A stretch of 28,531 nucleotides of DNA from Hallerella sp963660435 (GCA_963660435.1 CAVKYI010000026.1:1-28531); one strand, 5' to 3'; numbered from the stretch's first letter, positions 8,198 through 17,111 are shown. Program-made: numbers and translations. The notes: a model not told the origin generated them from the letters alone.

Positions 8198-11100
8198 GTG
8201 GATACAAAGAAGCTGGATAAGTGGGCTGATTTGCTGCTGGATACAGGAAAGCGCAATAATCTAATCAATTTTAAGGATACGAGAGCTTCAACCGTGGAGG
8301 TGCTGCTCCCGTCTTCTGACGTGCTATTTGAGAAAGTAGATGGGACAGCATCTTTTGAGGTCTTTGATCCAAAAATTATCGAAGACGATGATCCAGAAGA
8401 ATCCTCTGCGCCAGAGCAGCTGCAAATTGAGACACTGGGAGAGTCCTCTGAACCGGAGCAGTTGCAGATTTCGCCGCCAGAAGAGTCCGACGCTTCCGGT
8501 GGAAAAAACGCATTTTTGGCACAATACTCCGGGAAAATCAAGCGGCAGAATCAAATTCTGCTTTATAACGCTGCTACGAATCCACTTACCGCTGTAAAAA
8601 ACATTGATAAGAAAGCACGGGAGTTCATCGAAGAAACCGGCGTCAATGTTGCGTACATGGCATTTGGCTTTGTCCACTGGAAAGAAAGCACCTCCTCGAA
8701 CTATGTTTTTCGCGCGCCCATTTTGCTTGTGCCGATTCAGCTGGAACAAGCATCCGCAGTAGAACCCTATTTTATCAAATCGGCAGAAGATGACATCATT
8801 GTTAATCCGACCTTTTCCTATAAAATGGACGCAGAACACGGGGTAAAGCTCCCTGAGTATAATGATGAGGAGCTGACTGCGTACCTTGAGAAAGTAAAGC
8901 GTCTTGTGGCAAAACTCCAATGGACGGTCACGACTGAATGCAAGATTGGTATTTTCTCATTTCTCAAAATCAATATGTACCGGGATTTGAAGGACAATGC
9001 GAAGGCAATTCTTGCAAATCGAAATGTCCGTCAGCTTTTAGGCGAGCCAACCAGCACAGAAAAATTATACGGCGATGAGGGAACTGCTGGCTCTGTTGCT
9101 GATCCATTGATTGAGCTACATAGTGTGGTTGATGCAGACTCCAGTCAGATCGAAGCGATTGAGATGGCAAAGTCGGGAAAGAGCTTCGTTTTGCAGGGGC
9201 CTCCGGGAACCGGAAAAAGCCAGACGATTACAAACATCATCGCAGAATGCCTCAGCGATGGTAAAAAAGTGCTGTTCGTTTCTGAAAAGCTGGCAGCCCT
9301 GAATGTGGTTTATGACAAGTTGAAACAAGCGGGACTTGCTGAGTTTTGCTTACAGCTCCACAGTCATAAGGCAAATAAAAAGGATGTTATCGCGGACATT
9401 TGTCATACCTTGCGTACAGGCAAAACTGCGGTTTCCTCAAAAGCGGACGCTGAAATTGCTATGAAGGAAAAGGCACAGCATCAGCTGGATGCCTATGCAG
9501 TTGAGCTTCACAAGCTGCGCCCGGTCATTGAAAAAAGCCTGTATCAGTTATATGAGTCTTATGCTGCATTTCGCTCCACACCAGATGTTGAGTATCCCAT
9601 CCCGCAGTTATCCTCCAAAGGCGAAGCGTACTTAACAGAAACGGCTGCTCTTTTGGAGCAGTATGCAGACTATATTCCATCCATCGGGTATGATTATAGA
9701 AAGAATCCGTGGTACGGTTATATCAACCAGGATACATCGTACCAGTCAAAAAGCGAGGTAAAGAGTGACCTTTCTGCTGTTTTGCAATTCTTGCAGACGT
9801 TGATCCCCCTACAGCAGGAAATCTCCAAGAAGTACGAAATACAGTGTGCCAGCGTAGAGGACGCGCAGCTTTGGAACAGCTTCTTCGGTTTTGCAGCAGC
9901 ATCCAGGCTGATTACACCGTCGCTCTTAAATCGGGAACATTTTGACGCGGTAAACTCTGCATTGCGCACATTACAAGGACAGAGCGCAGATATTCTTGCT
10001 GCCCGCTCCGTTTTGAGCGCAATATTTGATGATGATGTTTATAAGTTGGATGGAGCAGCGTATCATAAGAAGTTGACAAAACAGTTTAGTGGAACTTTCT
10101 CCAGACTTTTTAATGCCGAGTACAAGCAGCTTATCACCGACTTGTGTTTGTGCAAAAAAGATGGGAAGAAGCCATCCTATAGTGAAGCTGTCACCATGAC
10201 AGAAAGACTTGCCTATTATCAGCAACGGCACTTGGAATTTGTTGAAGCAGAAGCACCAATCAAGGCATTTCTCGGTGAAGCCTATCATGGTGTCGAAACT
10301 GAATGGAATTATGTGACGGAACAAATGTCTGCGATGGAAGCAATATTCTCCAGCAGCATTGCGTTCGGCACTTTGGGACACTATGGCGATTTCACCTCTG
10401 AACGAGGTATATTTGCAGATTACCATCAGAAACTTGACGAGACTTTCGCAGTTTGTAGTGCTGATACATTCAAGCGAGCTGATGGGTACTTTGACCGAGC
10501 AATTCTGAACATCCACTCTGCACCGTGTAATTTGGTATTGGCGAGATTAGCGGACTGTCTGAATGAAATGGACAAGTTGGATAACTGGTGCCATTTTCGG
10601 AGACTTCTTTCCAAACTGGATGATAGGCAGGCCGTGCCTTATATAAATGCTGCTATTGGTCAGAATATAGAGCCAAAGCATATTGTCGGTGCGTTCCAGA
10701 AGCAATTCTACTATCAATGGATCGATTCGATTTTATCAGGGAATCCGGTTTTGTCTGCATTCAATCGGATTTCTCAGGACAAGGCGATTCGTACTTTTGC
10801 CGAGAAAGATACTGAGCAATTTGAAATCAATAAGGCAAAAATCCGTGCTGAGCTTTCATCTATGCGCCCGTCGCTTGATATGATTGCATCCGGAAGCGCA
10901 TTGGCCATCTTGCTTCGTGAAGGCGAGAAAACGCGCAAACAAAAAAGCATCCGTTCTCTGCTTGCCGAAACAGGTGAGCTTGTTCAGCGAATCAAGCCCT
11001 GCTTCCTGATGTCTCCGTTGAGCGTCAGCACCTTTCTCGCTCCGGATTCTGTTCATTTCGATGTAGTTGTATTCGATGAGGCATCACAGATTTTCCCTCA

Positions 11101-12883
11101 GGATGCAATCGGCGCAATCTATCGGGCAGAGCAGTTGATTGTTGTGGGTGACTCTAAGCAGATGCCGCCCAGCAATTTCTTCAATGCAACCATTGAAGCG
11201 GAGGACAACGATGAGGAAACCGGAGATGTAACAGATTTTGAATCCATTTTGGATTTGTGTTCGACATCCATGCAGCAGCTCCGGCTGCGCTGGCATTATC
11301 GCAGTCGTTACGAACAGCTTATTACTTTCTCCAACAAGAATTTCTATGACAGCGATCTTGTGACGTTCCCATCTTCTAAGGTCGATGCTCCGGGTATCGG
11401 TGTAGATTATTATCACGTGGACGGCGTATTTGACCGCAAAGCTCATACTAACCGGAAGGAAGCAGAGTTCATTGTTGATCTGATTTATCAGAATATTGAG
11501 AAATACCCGAACCGCAGTCTTGGCGTGGTAGCGTTCAGCGTAGCACAACAGGACTTGATTGATAAATTGCTTTCTAAGCGGCGGCAAAGCACGCCAGAAA
11601 AAGAGTATTTCTTCAAGAACGATGGAAATGAGCCGTTCTTTATCAAGAACCTTGAAACTGTGCAGGGCGACGAAAGAGATACGATCATTTTCAGCATTGC
11701 CTATGGCATTGATGCGCAAGGACGTTTGCTGCATAATTTCGGTCCTTTGAACCGTGTCGGCGGTGAACGAAGGCTAAATGTTGCCGTTACCCGTGCAAAA
11801 TGCAATGTCCAACTGGTTTCTTCCATGCACTATACGGACATTGACTTGAAGCATACATCCGCAGAAGGGGCAAAGCTGCTTCGTGAATACCTCGATTATG
11901 CCGAGAATGGCAGCGTTGCGCTGGAACGCGCCATTTCGGTCAGCCCGTTTGAGCAATTCGATTCTGATTTTGAACTTGAGGTGTGCGACTGTCTGAGATC
12001 CAAAGGATTTGCAGTAGATACACAAGTCGGTTGCTCCGGATTCCGGATTGACCTCGGTTTGAAGCTGCCGAATAGTTCCGATTATGTTCTTGCGATTGAA
12101 TGCGATGGCGCAACGTATCACTCATCCAAAAATGCGCGTGACCGCGACCGCCTGCGGCAGGAGATTTTGGAGCGCATGGGCTGGAAATTCTATCGCATCT
12201 GGTCTACGGACTGGTTTAGAAAAAAATCGGTTGAACAGCTACGACTTTTGGACGTAGCTGCGGATGCAATCAAAAATCCAACAAAAGTAGAAACAAAACC
12301 AATTGACAGCCAGCTAATAGAAACATTTGAAGAAGTTGCGGTCGAAAAGCATTTTGAATTTCCTGCATATAAGGCGGCAGATGTTCATAAGCTGAGCAAA
12401 CAATATCTTCCCCATGATTTCAAAGGAATGATAAAAGCTATTCTTGAGATAGAGGCTCCGCTTTCGGAGGACTTGCTTCTAAAACGTATTGTCTGGTGCA
12501 TTGGGCGTAAAAAAGTTACAAGCGATGTAAAGGAAGAGTATAAAAAGCAAATGGATGGATGCAAGAGTTACGGCATTATCCGCAGAAATGGATTCTTGTA
12601 TCTAGATAACGGAAAAGAGGTTCAGTTCAGAGGTCCGGGCAATATTGAGCGTAATATCGAACAAATTGCGCCAGAAGAATTAGCCGCTGGAATGTTTGAG
12701 ATCTTGAAACAAAATGTAACTGCCGATAAGAGCGGACTGTACCGTTCTTTGGCTGCGCAATGCGGAGTGAAGAGAGTTAGTGAATCGGTTAATAAGATTA
12801 TGGATAAAGCTTTTCGAAATTTGAAAAAATCAAAATCTGTTGTAATTTCTGTCTCTCAAATTTCTTTGCGGGAAACGCTTTAG
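8198..12883 (+). CDS. DUF4011-SF1 helicase-Vsr-like nuclease-DUF3320 protein (probable phage defence)
   Basis: A 1561-residue protein with four recognisable parts. The N-terminal DUF4011-type segment begins WADLLLDTGKRNNLINF. A UvrD/DNA2-like SF1 helicase has Walker A GPPGTGKS (334-341), Walker B with Asp960-Glu961 (VVVFDEAS), motif III GDSKQMPPS near 985 and motif VI VTRAK around Arg1199; some 600 mostly helical residues separate Walker A from B. A Vsr/MTES_1575-type nuclease follows (~1250-1355) with Asp1285, Glu1301, Asp1303 and His1308 in IDLGL and IECDGATYH, ending RIWSTDW. DUF3320 lies at ~1386-1445. This order matches the single-gene defence protein I recall as Hhe; that identity is from memory. 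All motifs look intact. The start is GTG 8198, behind GGGGGGAGAAGG and 11 bases after the preceding stop codon. The codon use (many A/T-ending codons, Clostridia-like) differs from the upstream gene and suggests transfer. Confidence 0.88.
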   Translation: MDTKKLDKWADLLLDTGKRNNLINFKDTRASTVEVLLPSSDVLFEKVDGTASFEVFDPKIIEDDDPEESSAPEQLQIETLGESSEPEQLQISPPEESDASGGKNAFLAQYSGKIKRQNQILLYNAATNPLTAVKNIDKKAREFIEETGVNVAYMAFGFVHWKESTSSNYVFRAPILLVPIQLEQASAVEPYFIKSAEDDIIVNPTFSYKMDAEHGVKLPEYNDEELTAYLEKVKRLVAKLQWTVTTECKIGIFSFLKINMYRDLKDNAKAILANRNVRQLLGEPTSTEKLYGDEGTAGSVADPLIELHSVVDADSSQIEAIEMAKSGKSFVLQGPPGTGKSQTITNIIAECLSDGKKVLFVSEKLAALNVVYDKLKQAGLAEFCLQLHSHKANKKDVIADICHTLRTGKTAVSSKADAEIAMKEKAQHQLDAYAVELHKLRPVIEKSLYQLYESYAAFRSTPDVEYPIPQLSSKGEAYLTETAALLEQYADYIPSIGYDYRKNPWYGYINQDTSYQSKSEVKSDLSAVLQFLQTLIPLQQEISKKYEIQCASVEDAQLWNSFFGFAAASRLITPSLLNREHFDAVNSALRTLQGQSADILAARSVLSAIFDDDVYKLDGAAYHKKLTKQFSGTFSRLFNAEYKQLITDLCLCKKDGKKPSYSEAVTMTERLAYYQQRHLEFVEAEAPIKAFLGEAYHGVETEWNYVTEQMSAMEAIFSSSIAFGTLGHYGDFTSERGIFADYHQKLDETFAVCSADTFKRADGYFDRAILNIHSAPCNLVLARLADCLNEMDKLDNWCHFRRLLSKLDDRQAVPYINAAIGQNIEPKHIVGAFQKQFYYQWIDSILSGNPVLSAFNRISQDKAIRTFAEKDTEQFEINKAKIRAELSSMRPSLDMIASGSALAILLREGEKTRKQKSIRSLLAETGELVQRIKPCFLMSPLSVSTFLAPDSVHFDVVVFDEASQIFPQDAIGAIYRAEQLIVVGDSKQMPPSNFFNATIEAEDNDEETGDVTDFESILDLCSTSMQQLRLRWHYRSRYEQLITFSNKNFYDSDLVTFPSSKVDAPGIGVDYYHVDGVFDRKAHTNRKEAEFIVDLIYQNIEKYPNRSLGVVAFSVAQQDLIDKLLSKRRQSTPEKEYFFKNDGNEPFFIKNLETVQGDERDTIIFSIAYGIDAQGRLLHNFGPLNRVGGERRLNVAVTRAKCNVQLVSSMHYTDIDLKHTSAEGAKLLREYLDYAENGSVALERAISVSPFEQFDSDFELEVCDCLRSKGFAVDTQVGCSGFRIDLGLKLPNSSDYVLAIECDGATYHSSKNARDRDRLRQEILERMGWKFYRIWSTDWFRKKSVEQLRLLDVAADAIKNPTKVETKPIDSQLIETFEEVAVEKHFEFPAYKAADVHKLSKQYLPHDFKGMIKAILEIEAPLSEDLLLKRIVWCIGRKKVTSDVKEEYKKQMDGCKSYGIIRRNGFLYLDNGKEVQFRGPGNIERNIEQIAPEELAAGMFEILKQNVTADKSGLYRSLAAQCGVKRVSESVNKIMDKAFRNLKKSKSVVISVSQISLRETL
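8396..8491 (+). repeat. Duplicated acidic linker segment inside the helicase-nuclease gene
   Basis: Within residues ~67-98 the protein repeats ESSAPEQLQI and ESSEPEQLQI, followed by a third partial copy PEES, at a period of about 16 residues. The DNA copies are similar but diverged. The segment is acidic and Ser/Pro/Glu-rich, so it is probably a disordered linker that has expanded by duplication after the DUF4011 start. Confidence 0.6.
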
Positions 12884-12887
12884 TGAT

Positions 12888-13019
12888 TTAAAAAACGGAT
12901 TTTTTTTTGACATATTCACGAGTTCCGTTCGGATATTTTAGATAGGCCTTTTGTAATGCTGTGTTAAAACCGGAAGTTGGAAGGCGAAGTGTGCTTCGCT
13001 TTTCGTTTTCAATGGTCAT
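12888..13019 (-). CDS. Possible 43-residue protein or gene remnant
   Basis: ATG (13017-13019) is preceded by AGAGGATC at a suitable distance and opens a 43-codon frame that closes with TAA 5 bases beyond the helicase gene stop, on the opposite strand. The peptide is basic (MTIENEKRSTLRLPTSGFN..., ending VKKKSVF), with no signal peptide or membrane segment. It matches no family I recognise. It could be a small gene, or the 5' end of a resident gene cut off when the helicase gene arrived. Against it, a likely plus-strand terminator hairpin (12981-13002) lies inside the frame. The wider gap 12884-13179 otherwise shows only AT-rich sequence and the DUF805 promoter. Confidence 0.3.
   Translation of the reverse strand: MTIENEKRSTLRLPTSGFNTALQKAYLKYPNGTREYVKKKSVF
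12981..13009 (+). terminator. Probable terminator of the helicase-nuclease gene
   Basis: AAGGCGAAG (12981-12989) pairs with CTTCGCTTT (12994-13002), including one G-T pair, around TGTG. It is followed by a T-rich run TTTTCGTTTT. It lies about 100 bases after the helicase stop codon and upstream of the DUF805 promoter. Confidence 0.5.
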
Positions 13020-13124
13020 GAAATTGATCCTCTTTGGGAAAAGATAATTTCCAGGTGAAGAAAAATGAAATCGCAAAAAAAAGGCGGTGGTTTTGTAAAA
13101 AAATGGGAAAAACGGAGAAAACCC

Positions 13125-13151
13125 TTGACAAGCTTTTTTTTTTCTTACTTT
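13125..13151 (+). promoter_or_regulatory. Candidate promoter of the DUF805-TPR gene set
   Basis: A consensus -35 TTGACA (13125-13130) is followed by a T-rich spacer of 15 bases and TACTTT (13146-13151), 28 bases before the DUF805 start. The spacer is shorter than ideal. The -10 resembles the TATCTT boxes elsewhere in the window. It would drive a leader carrying the AAAAAAGGA ribosome site. Confidence 0.5.
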
Positions 13152-13179
13152 GTTTAAAGCAAGTAAAAAAGGAACTCCT

Positions 13180-13605
13180 ATGTCTTATATTGCAAATTGC
13201 CTTCGAAAGTACGCTACGTTTCGGGGACGGGCTAGCCGCAAAGAATTCTGGAATTTTTTTGGATTGGTCTTTTTGATCAACATCGTCTCGAAAGGATTGG
13301 ATTTTTGGGCCGATACTTCGGAATGGTGGCAACAAATAGATGCAATGGAAGAAATTTCATTCGAAATATGGGCTCTTTTTGTTCCCGTTTTCCAAGTTGC
13401 TGTTTTAATAACTTTGGCCCAGCTGATATTTATCGTTCCCTTCGCGGCGGTGCTTGTCCGGCGTTTACATGATACAAACCGTTCGGGATGGTTCGCTCTT
13501 TTGATGCTGATTCCCCTCGTAAATTTGATTTGCCTTGCTTGGTGTGCCCAGAAGGGGACTGTCGGTGATAACAAGTATGGAGCTGTGTCGTTTTTGCAAC
13601 AATAA
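13180..13605 (+). CDS. DUF805 family membrane protein
   Basis: A 141-residue inner-membrane protein with about four hydrophobic segments. The family hallmarks are present: the N-terminal YATFRGRASRKEFWNFF, the central VRRLHDTNRSGWF and the C-terminal short tail with KGTVGDNKYG. Length is normal for DUF805. The family is widespread and functionally uncharacterised. The start is at 13180 because of AAAAAAGGA 6-15 bases upstream; the longer frame from 13150 would overlap the promoter. It is the first gene of a tightly packed set, with only 12 bases to the next gene. Confidence 0.88.
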   Translation: MSYIANCLRKYATFRGRASRKEFWNFFGLVFLINIVSKGLDFWADTSEWWQQIDAMEEISFEIWALFVPVFQVAVLITLAQLIFIVPFAAVLVRRLHDTNRSGWFALLMLIPLVNLICLAWCAQKGTVGDNKYGAVSFLQQ

Positions 13606-13617
13606 ATCATTGTTAAG

Positions 13618-15999
13618 ATGTTGAAAATTTTGCTTAAAACTCTGCTGGTGCTCTCCTTTTTTAATGGAGTGGTTTTGGCGAAATCCTCTTGGGATGTTTG
13701 GGCATCTCTTTATGCGGATGAGGTTCGAGGAGATCCTATTGTCTATGAATACGATGAGGATGTCTGGACAAAGCTTTGGACTTCTGTCGATTGGCTGGAA
13801 ATTGGAGAAAAGCCGATGGAACGCGTTCTTAAAAAGAGAGGCATCGTCTGGGATGGGAAAAAATTGACGATAGATGTCGATAAACTGCGAGATACGGTTT
13901 CTGCTAAAATGAAATTTAAGCCGTCTATGTTGCGAAATTCAAAAAGCAATCCGCTTCGTGACGACCCTCTGATGGGCATTTTCAAAAAACTGGTGCCGAG
14001 TAATCTGCCGCCCTATCCGACGAGTGATGGTGTTAAAAATTTTATTTTGCCGAATTGGTTTGCCGATGAGTCTGATTCCGAGACATATCTCGATGTTGAA
14101 TATAGCCTTGCTGTAAAAAAATATCGAAACTCAAGTCCGAAGTTGTATATCTGGGGAAATTTTTTGGGGACGATTGTGAATGATGGAGCTCAAATTGGAA
14201 ATATAATGCGAGGAAATGACTTTTTAATCGTTTATCCGATAAAAAAGAACGAAGAGCTTGGTGATTCCTATACGGCGACATTTCGGGAGGTGCGTCGGGG
14301 AATTGTCGCGATGTTTGAATCGATGATGCCGGATCCCATTTCTTATAAAATAGAAGTTGCTCTTGGGAAGCTTAAAAATGTAGAAGTTAAGGAAGGAAAG
14401 AGTCTCGTTAGGGAATGCTCACCGGATAAAAAATCCCATTCGAAATTGTTGAACTGTCGGGATTTTCGCTTTTTTAACGGCACAAATTCGGAACCGGAAA
14501 AAATTGCATACAAATTAAACTCAAAAACATGGAAGCCTGTTTGCACCGATACGGTTGCGAATTATACAATAGGAGATTTTGAATCGGCTTCGGTAAAGGG
14601 ATATGATTGCTCAGGGTTGAAGTATGAACTTTCGAATTCTGGAAAAATTTGTAAAAAGGATGACTTGCCGTTCTTGGGATACTATGAAGATGTTTTTGCT
14701 TTTGATCGGATAGATGCCGTGTCGTCGCTATGCGTAGATTGGAAAAGTGTAAAATGCCATGATGGATATTTTTTGAAAAAACTGCAGGATGAGGTTGTGG
14801 ATAATGGAGAATTACTCGGTCTTGCCTGCATGAAATTGCCGGAAAACTCTTCGGAAGACAGAAAAAATTTTTCATTTGTGTGCAATGAAGGCTACCAGTC
14901 GAGCCTTTTGCGCCAAGAAAATTCGAAAAATTTTAACATTGTTTATGGCTGCTCCAAAAAATGTCCTTCTGGAGAAACTTTTTTCCACTACGGAAATTCG
15001 TTTGACGGGGAATGTGTTTCGGATTCCGTTATTGTCAATTCTGTACGATCCGATGTTTTATGGCTTGCTAAAAATTTTAAGGAAAAATGGAATCATTTTT
15101 TGGAGAACTTCAGAAACCGTTATAAGATTTATCGTGATAATGAGATTTTTACTTTTATCGAGGATCATCCTAACGAAATGAAAGAAGCGTTAAAAAATGA
15201 TTCGCTTGATTGGGATAATGGCTTTAGCCAAGAATTTTTTGGAAGGAAATTGAGGTTTATAAAATGGGCTTTTGGCTCGTATGATTTTGAAGTAGGAGCC
15301 GATTGGACTTTTCGGATTCTAACAACTGTCCCGCTTCCGACGTATACTGCTGAGACGTGTGCTGAAGGGCCTTATTGGGATCTGGTTCCTTTTGAAGATG
15401 CTCGTACTGATTTTCCGGAGTTTATTCCGGGTTTTGAAAAGGAATTTTCCCTTATTGATTCCGACACCTGCCATGTGCCTCCAAGATACTATGGCGAGAC
15501 ATACTTGAGAACGTTGGATAGAGCCAAGTTGGTTGATGACTTGGTGCGCTTTGAAAACTGTTCTCAGCAGAGTGCGGTGATTGCCGTAGATTCGGTACTT
15601 CCTGCTTTGCGAAAAATTGCATCTGATTTTCAAAAAGAAATTTCATCCCGCTTTGAAATGCCAGAAGAGAACAAGAAGGTCGATTTAACATTAAACGAAG
15701 ATCTTGATTCCAAAATTGAGGGCTCTTCGGTTGATGCCGATATAGAACACCATCCTTTAACGAAATCACAAATTTATACATGGCGCCTAATTTCGGTGGC
15801 CGCTATACTTGGCGGCGGAGCCTTGGCCTACTATGGTGATTATGAAGCAAAGAAGGAACGGGATAAAGGTTTGCCGACTTCTAATTACGATTTAAAAAAT
15901 CGAAAGGATGTCGCTGAAAGTTTTCAGTTGGCGAGGCTTTTAGGTTTTGTTGCAGCCGGAGTTGGAGCGGCAAGCCTTTCGATTTCTTTTTTCTTTTAG
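13618..15999 (+). CDS. Cysteine-rich secreted protein with C-terminal hydrophobic segments
   Basis: A 793-residue protein I do not recognise. An N-terminal signal sequence (MLKILLKTLLVLSFFNGVVLA) is cleaved probably after Ala22. Residues ~267-466 contain 12 cysteines spaced 10-35 apart (for example KICKK, VKCHD, FVCNE, KKCPSGETF, GECVS), like a disulfide-rich extracellular module, and three further Cys occur near 580, 620 and 645. Two hydrophobic stretches (~721-740 and ~772-793) close the protein, which ends ISFFF. They could be membrane helices that anchor it by its tail, or a C-terminal barrel or sorting element. It starts 12 bases after DUF805 with only a weak ribosome site. Its stop overlaps the Shine-Dalgarno of the FISUMP gene, suggesting coupled translation. 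Confidence 0.7.
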   Translation: MLKILLKTLLVLSFFNGVVLAKSSWDVWASLYADEVRGDPIVYEYDEDVWTKLWTSVDWLEIGEKPMERVLKKRGIVWDGKKLTIDVDKLRDTVSAKMKFKPSMLRNSKSNPLRDDPLMGIFKKLVPSNLPPYPTSDGVKNFILPNWFADESDSETYLDVEYSLAVKKYRNSSPKLYIWGNFLGTIVNDGAQIGNIMRGNDFLIVYPIKKNEELGDSYTATFREVRRGIVAMFESMMPDPISYKIEVALGKLKNVEVKEGKSLVRECSPDKKSHSKLLNCRDFRFFNGTNSEPEKIAYKLNSKTWKPVCTDTVANYTIGDFESASVKGYDCSGLKYELSNSGKICKKDDLPFLGYYEDVFAFDRIDAVSSLCVDWKSVKCHDGYFLKKLQDEVVDNGELLGLACMKLPENSSEDRKNFSFVCNEGYQSSLLRQENSKNFNIVYGCSKKCPSGETFFHYGNSFDGECVSDSVIVNSVRSDVLWLAKNFKEKWNHFLENFRNRYKIYRDNEIFTFIEDHPNEMKEALKNDSLDWDNGFSQEFFGRKLRFIKWAFGSYDFEVGADWTFRILTTVPLPTYTAETCAEGPYWDLVPFEDARTDFPEFIPGFEKEFSLIDSDTCHVPPRYYGETYLRTLDRAKLVDDLVRFENCSQQSAVIAVDSVLPALRKIASDFQKEISSRFEMPEENKKVDLTLNEDLDSKIEGSSVDADIEHHPLTKSQIYTWRLISVAAILGGGALAYYGDYEAKKERDKGLPTSNYDLKNRKDVAESFQLARLLGFVAAGVGAASLSISFFF

Positions 16000-16009
16000 G
16001 GGATGTGGT

Positions 16010-16711
16010 ATGAGTTTGTCAAAACGGCTTTTGATTGTTTTTGCCTTGTTTGAATTTGCGTTGGTTTCTTGCACGGATTATGCATCGCAAATTGATAATC
16101 GTTATGGAGATGTTGATTGGGATTCCGAGGGTAAAAATATTTCGGAGAAAAGTTCTAGTAGCGGAGTAAACTGGAATGTTGGAAATGTGAGTTCTAGCAG
16201 TCAAAGCTTTGGTGTATTTGTAGATACGCGAAACGGTATGGTCTATAAAACCATAGAGGTCGGCGAAAAAGTTTGGATGGCGCAAAATTTGAACTTTATG
16301 ACGACGAATAGTTTTTGCTATAACAATAACGCGTTCTTATGTGCAAAGTATGGTAGGCTTTATACATGGGAGGCCGCACAAACCGCTTGTCCGGCGGGAT
16401 GGCATCTTTCGACATGGGCTGAGTGGGATGCTCTTAAAATTGCGGCATATTGCGATAATGTCGGTTGGGGAAATGCTTTGAAGTCAACGGAGTGGAGCAA
16501 GGAAGCTTCTAACTGTGTCGGTTTTGGAGCGTTGCCCGCTGGGACGGGAAATGGATCTTTTTTTGAGGGGGAAGGCCTTTGGACGGAATTTTGGACAGAT
16601 CGGGGAGAAAATTTATATGCGGACTGTTTTCATTTGTATTCAGGAGCAGGGATGGATAATGAGGTGCGACGAGTAAATTCTTTGCTTTCCGTGCGCTGTG
16701 TTAGGGATTAA
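16010..16711 (+). CDS. FISUMP-domain lipoprotein
   Basis: A 233-residue lipoprotein: signal peptide with lipobox ALVSC, a serine-rich linker (SSSSGVNW..., SSSSQSF), then a FISUMP domain (Fibrobacter succinogenes major paralogous domain, TIGR02145). Visible hallmarks are the opening DTRNGMVYKTIEVGEKVWMA, the QNLNFMT strand, CYNN, YGRLYTWEAAQTACPAGWHL, TWAEWDAL, and the closing LLSVRCVRD. The domain is expanded in Fibrobacter and is thought to be a surface, C-type-lectin-like module; the ligand is unknown. The start at 16010 is supported by TTAGGGGAT upstream and the lipobox distance; the frame back to 15947 overlaps the previous gene. This gene is the strongest taxonomic marker in the window. 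Confidence 0.93.
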   Translation: MSLSKRLLIVFALFEFALVSCTDYASQIDNRYGDVDWDSEGKNISEKSSSSGVNWNVGNVSSSSQSFGVFVDTRNGMVYKTIEVGEKVWMAQNLNFMTTNSFCYNNNAFLCAKYGRLYTWEAAQTACPAGWHLSTWAEWDALKIAAYCDNVGWGNALKSTEWSKEASNCVGFGALPAGTGNGSFFEGEGLWTEFWTDRGENLYADCFHLYSGAGMDNEVRRVNSLLSVRCVRD

Positions 16712-16736
16712 CCATTTTAAGTAATCGAGAGAAACC

Positions 16737-17057
16737 ATGGCTAAAATTATCCAGATTCAAGGCAAGAAAGTTTTTATCAGAACGGAAGATGGAATTTTCC
16801 TTACCGCTAATTCCGATGAGCTAAACTTTGTGCCTTCGGTCGGCGATGAAGTCGAAGTCTTTTTGAATGGCGATTCTCGCATAATTTCAAAAAAAGAAAA
16901 TTCGACAGCCAAAGCTTCGCCATCAAACGATGTCTCGATTCCCGAGGCGAAAAAAACAATTTCTTCGAAACGACAGAAAATTTCCTTTGTACTCGGTATC
17001 GTGCTGGGTTGTGGTTGGATTATTCGGATGTGTATAAAATTATCCGACTTGTTGTAG
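16737..17057 (+). CDS. Short paralogue of the downstream TM2 protein, TM2 domain lost
   Basis: A 106-residue protein. Its first 54 residues match 44 of 54 in the protein encoded at 17112 (both begin MAKIIQ and contain NSDELNF, PSVGDEV, SRIISKK), so the two genes arose by tandem duplication. This N-domain looks like a small beta-barrel, perhaps OB/SH3-like. After a Ser/Lys linker the sequence diverges: the partner has a full TM2 domain, while this one has a single hydrophobic stretch (ISFVLGIVLGCGWIIRMCI) and stops. Reading the other frames does not restore TM2, so this is not a simple frameshift. Ribosome site GAGAGAAACC-ATG. It may be a single-span partner of the TM2 protein or a decaying copy. 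Confidence 0.7.
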   Translation: MAKIIQIQGKKVFIRTEDGIFLTANSDELNFVPSVGDEVEVFLNGDSRIISKKENSTAKASPSNDVSIPEAKKTISSKRQKISFVLGIVLGCGWIIRMCIKLSDLL

Positions 17058-17111
17058 CGGAAACAGTTTTTCGCTGCAAGAAATATTTCTATCAATCAAA
17101 TAGGAGGCCTT

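Noticed and set aside
12907..12936. TTGACA followed by GGATAT as a promoter just after the helicase gene
   Set aside because: The -10 is poor and no gene or structured RNA follows before the terminator hairpin at 12981.
8187..13179. Transposon ends or att direct repeats around the helicase gene
   Set aside because: No matching inverted or direct repeats were seen at 8187-8200 and 12884-13020, and there is no transposase or integrase.
16981..17057. Frameshift in the short TM2 paralogue
   Set aside because: Neither alternative frame restores a TM2 sequence, so divergence or replacement fits better than a single indel.
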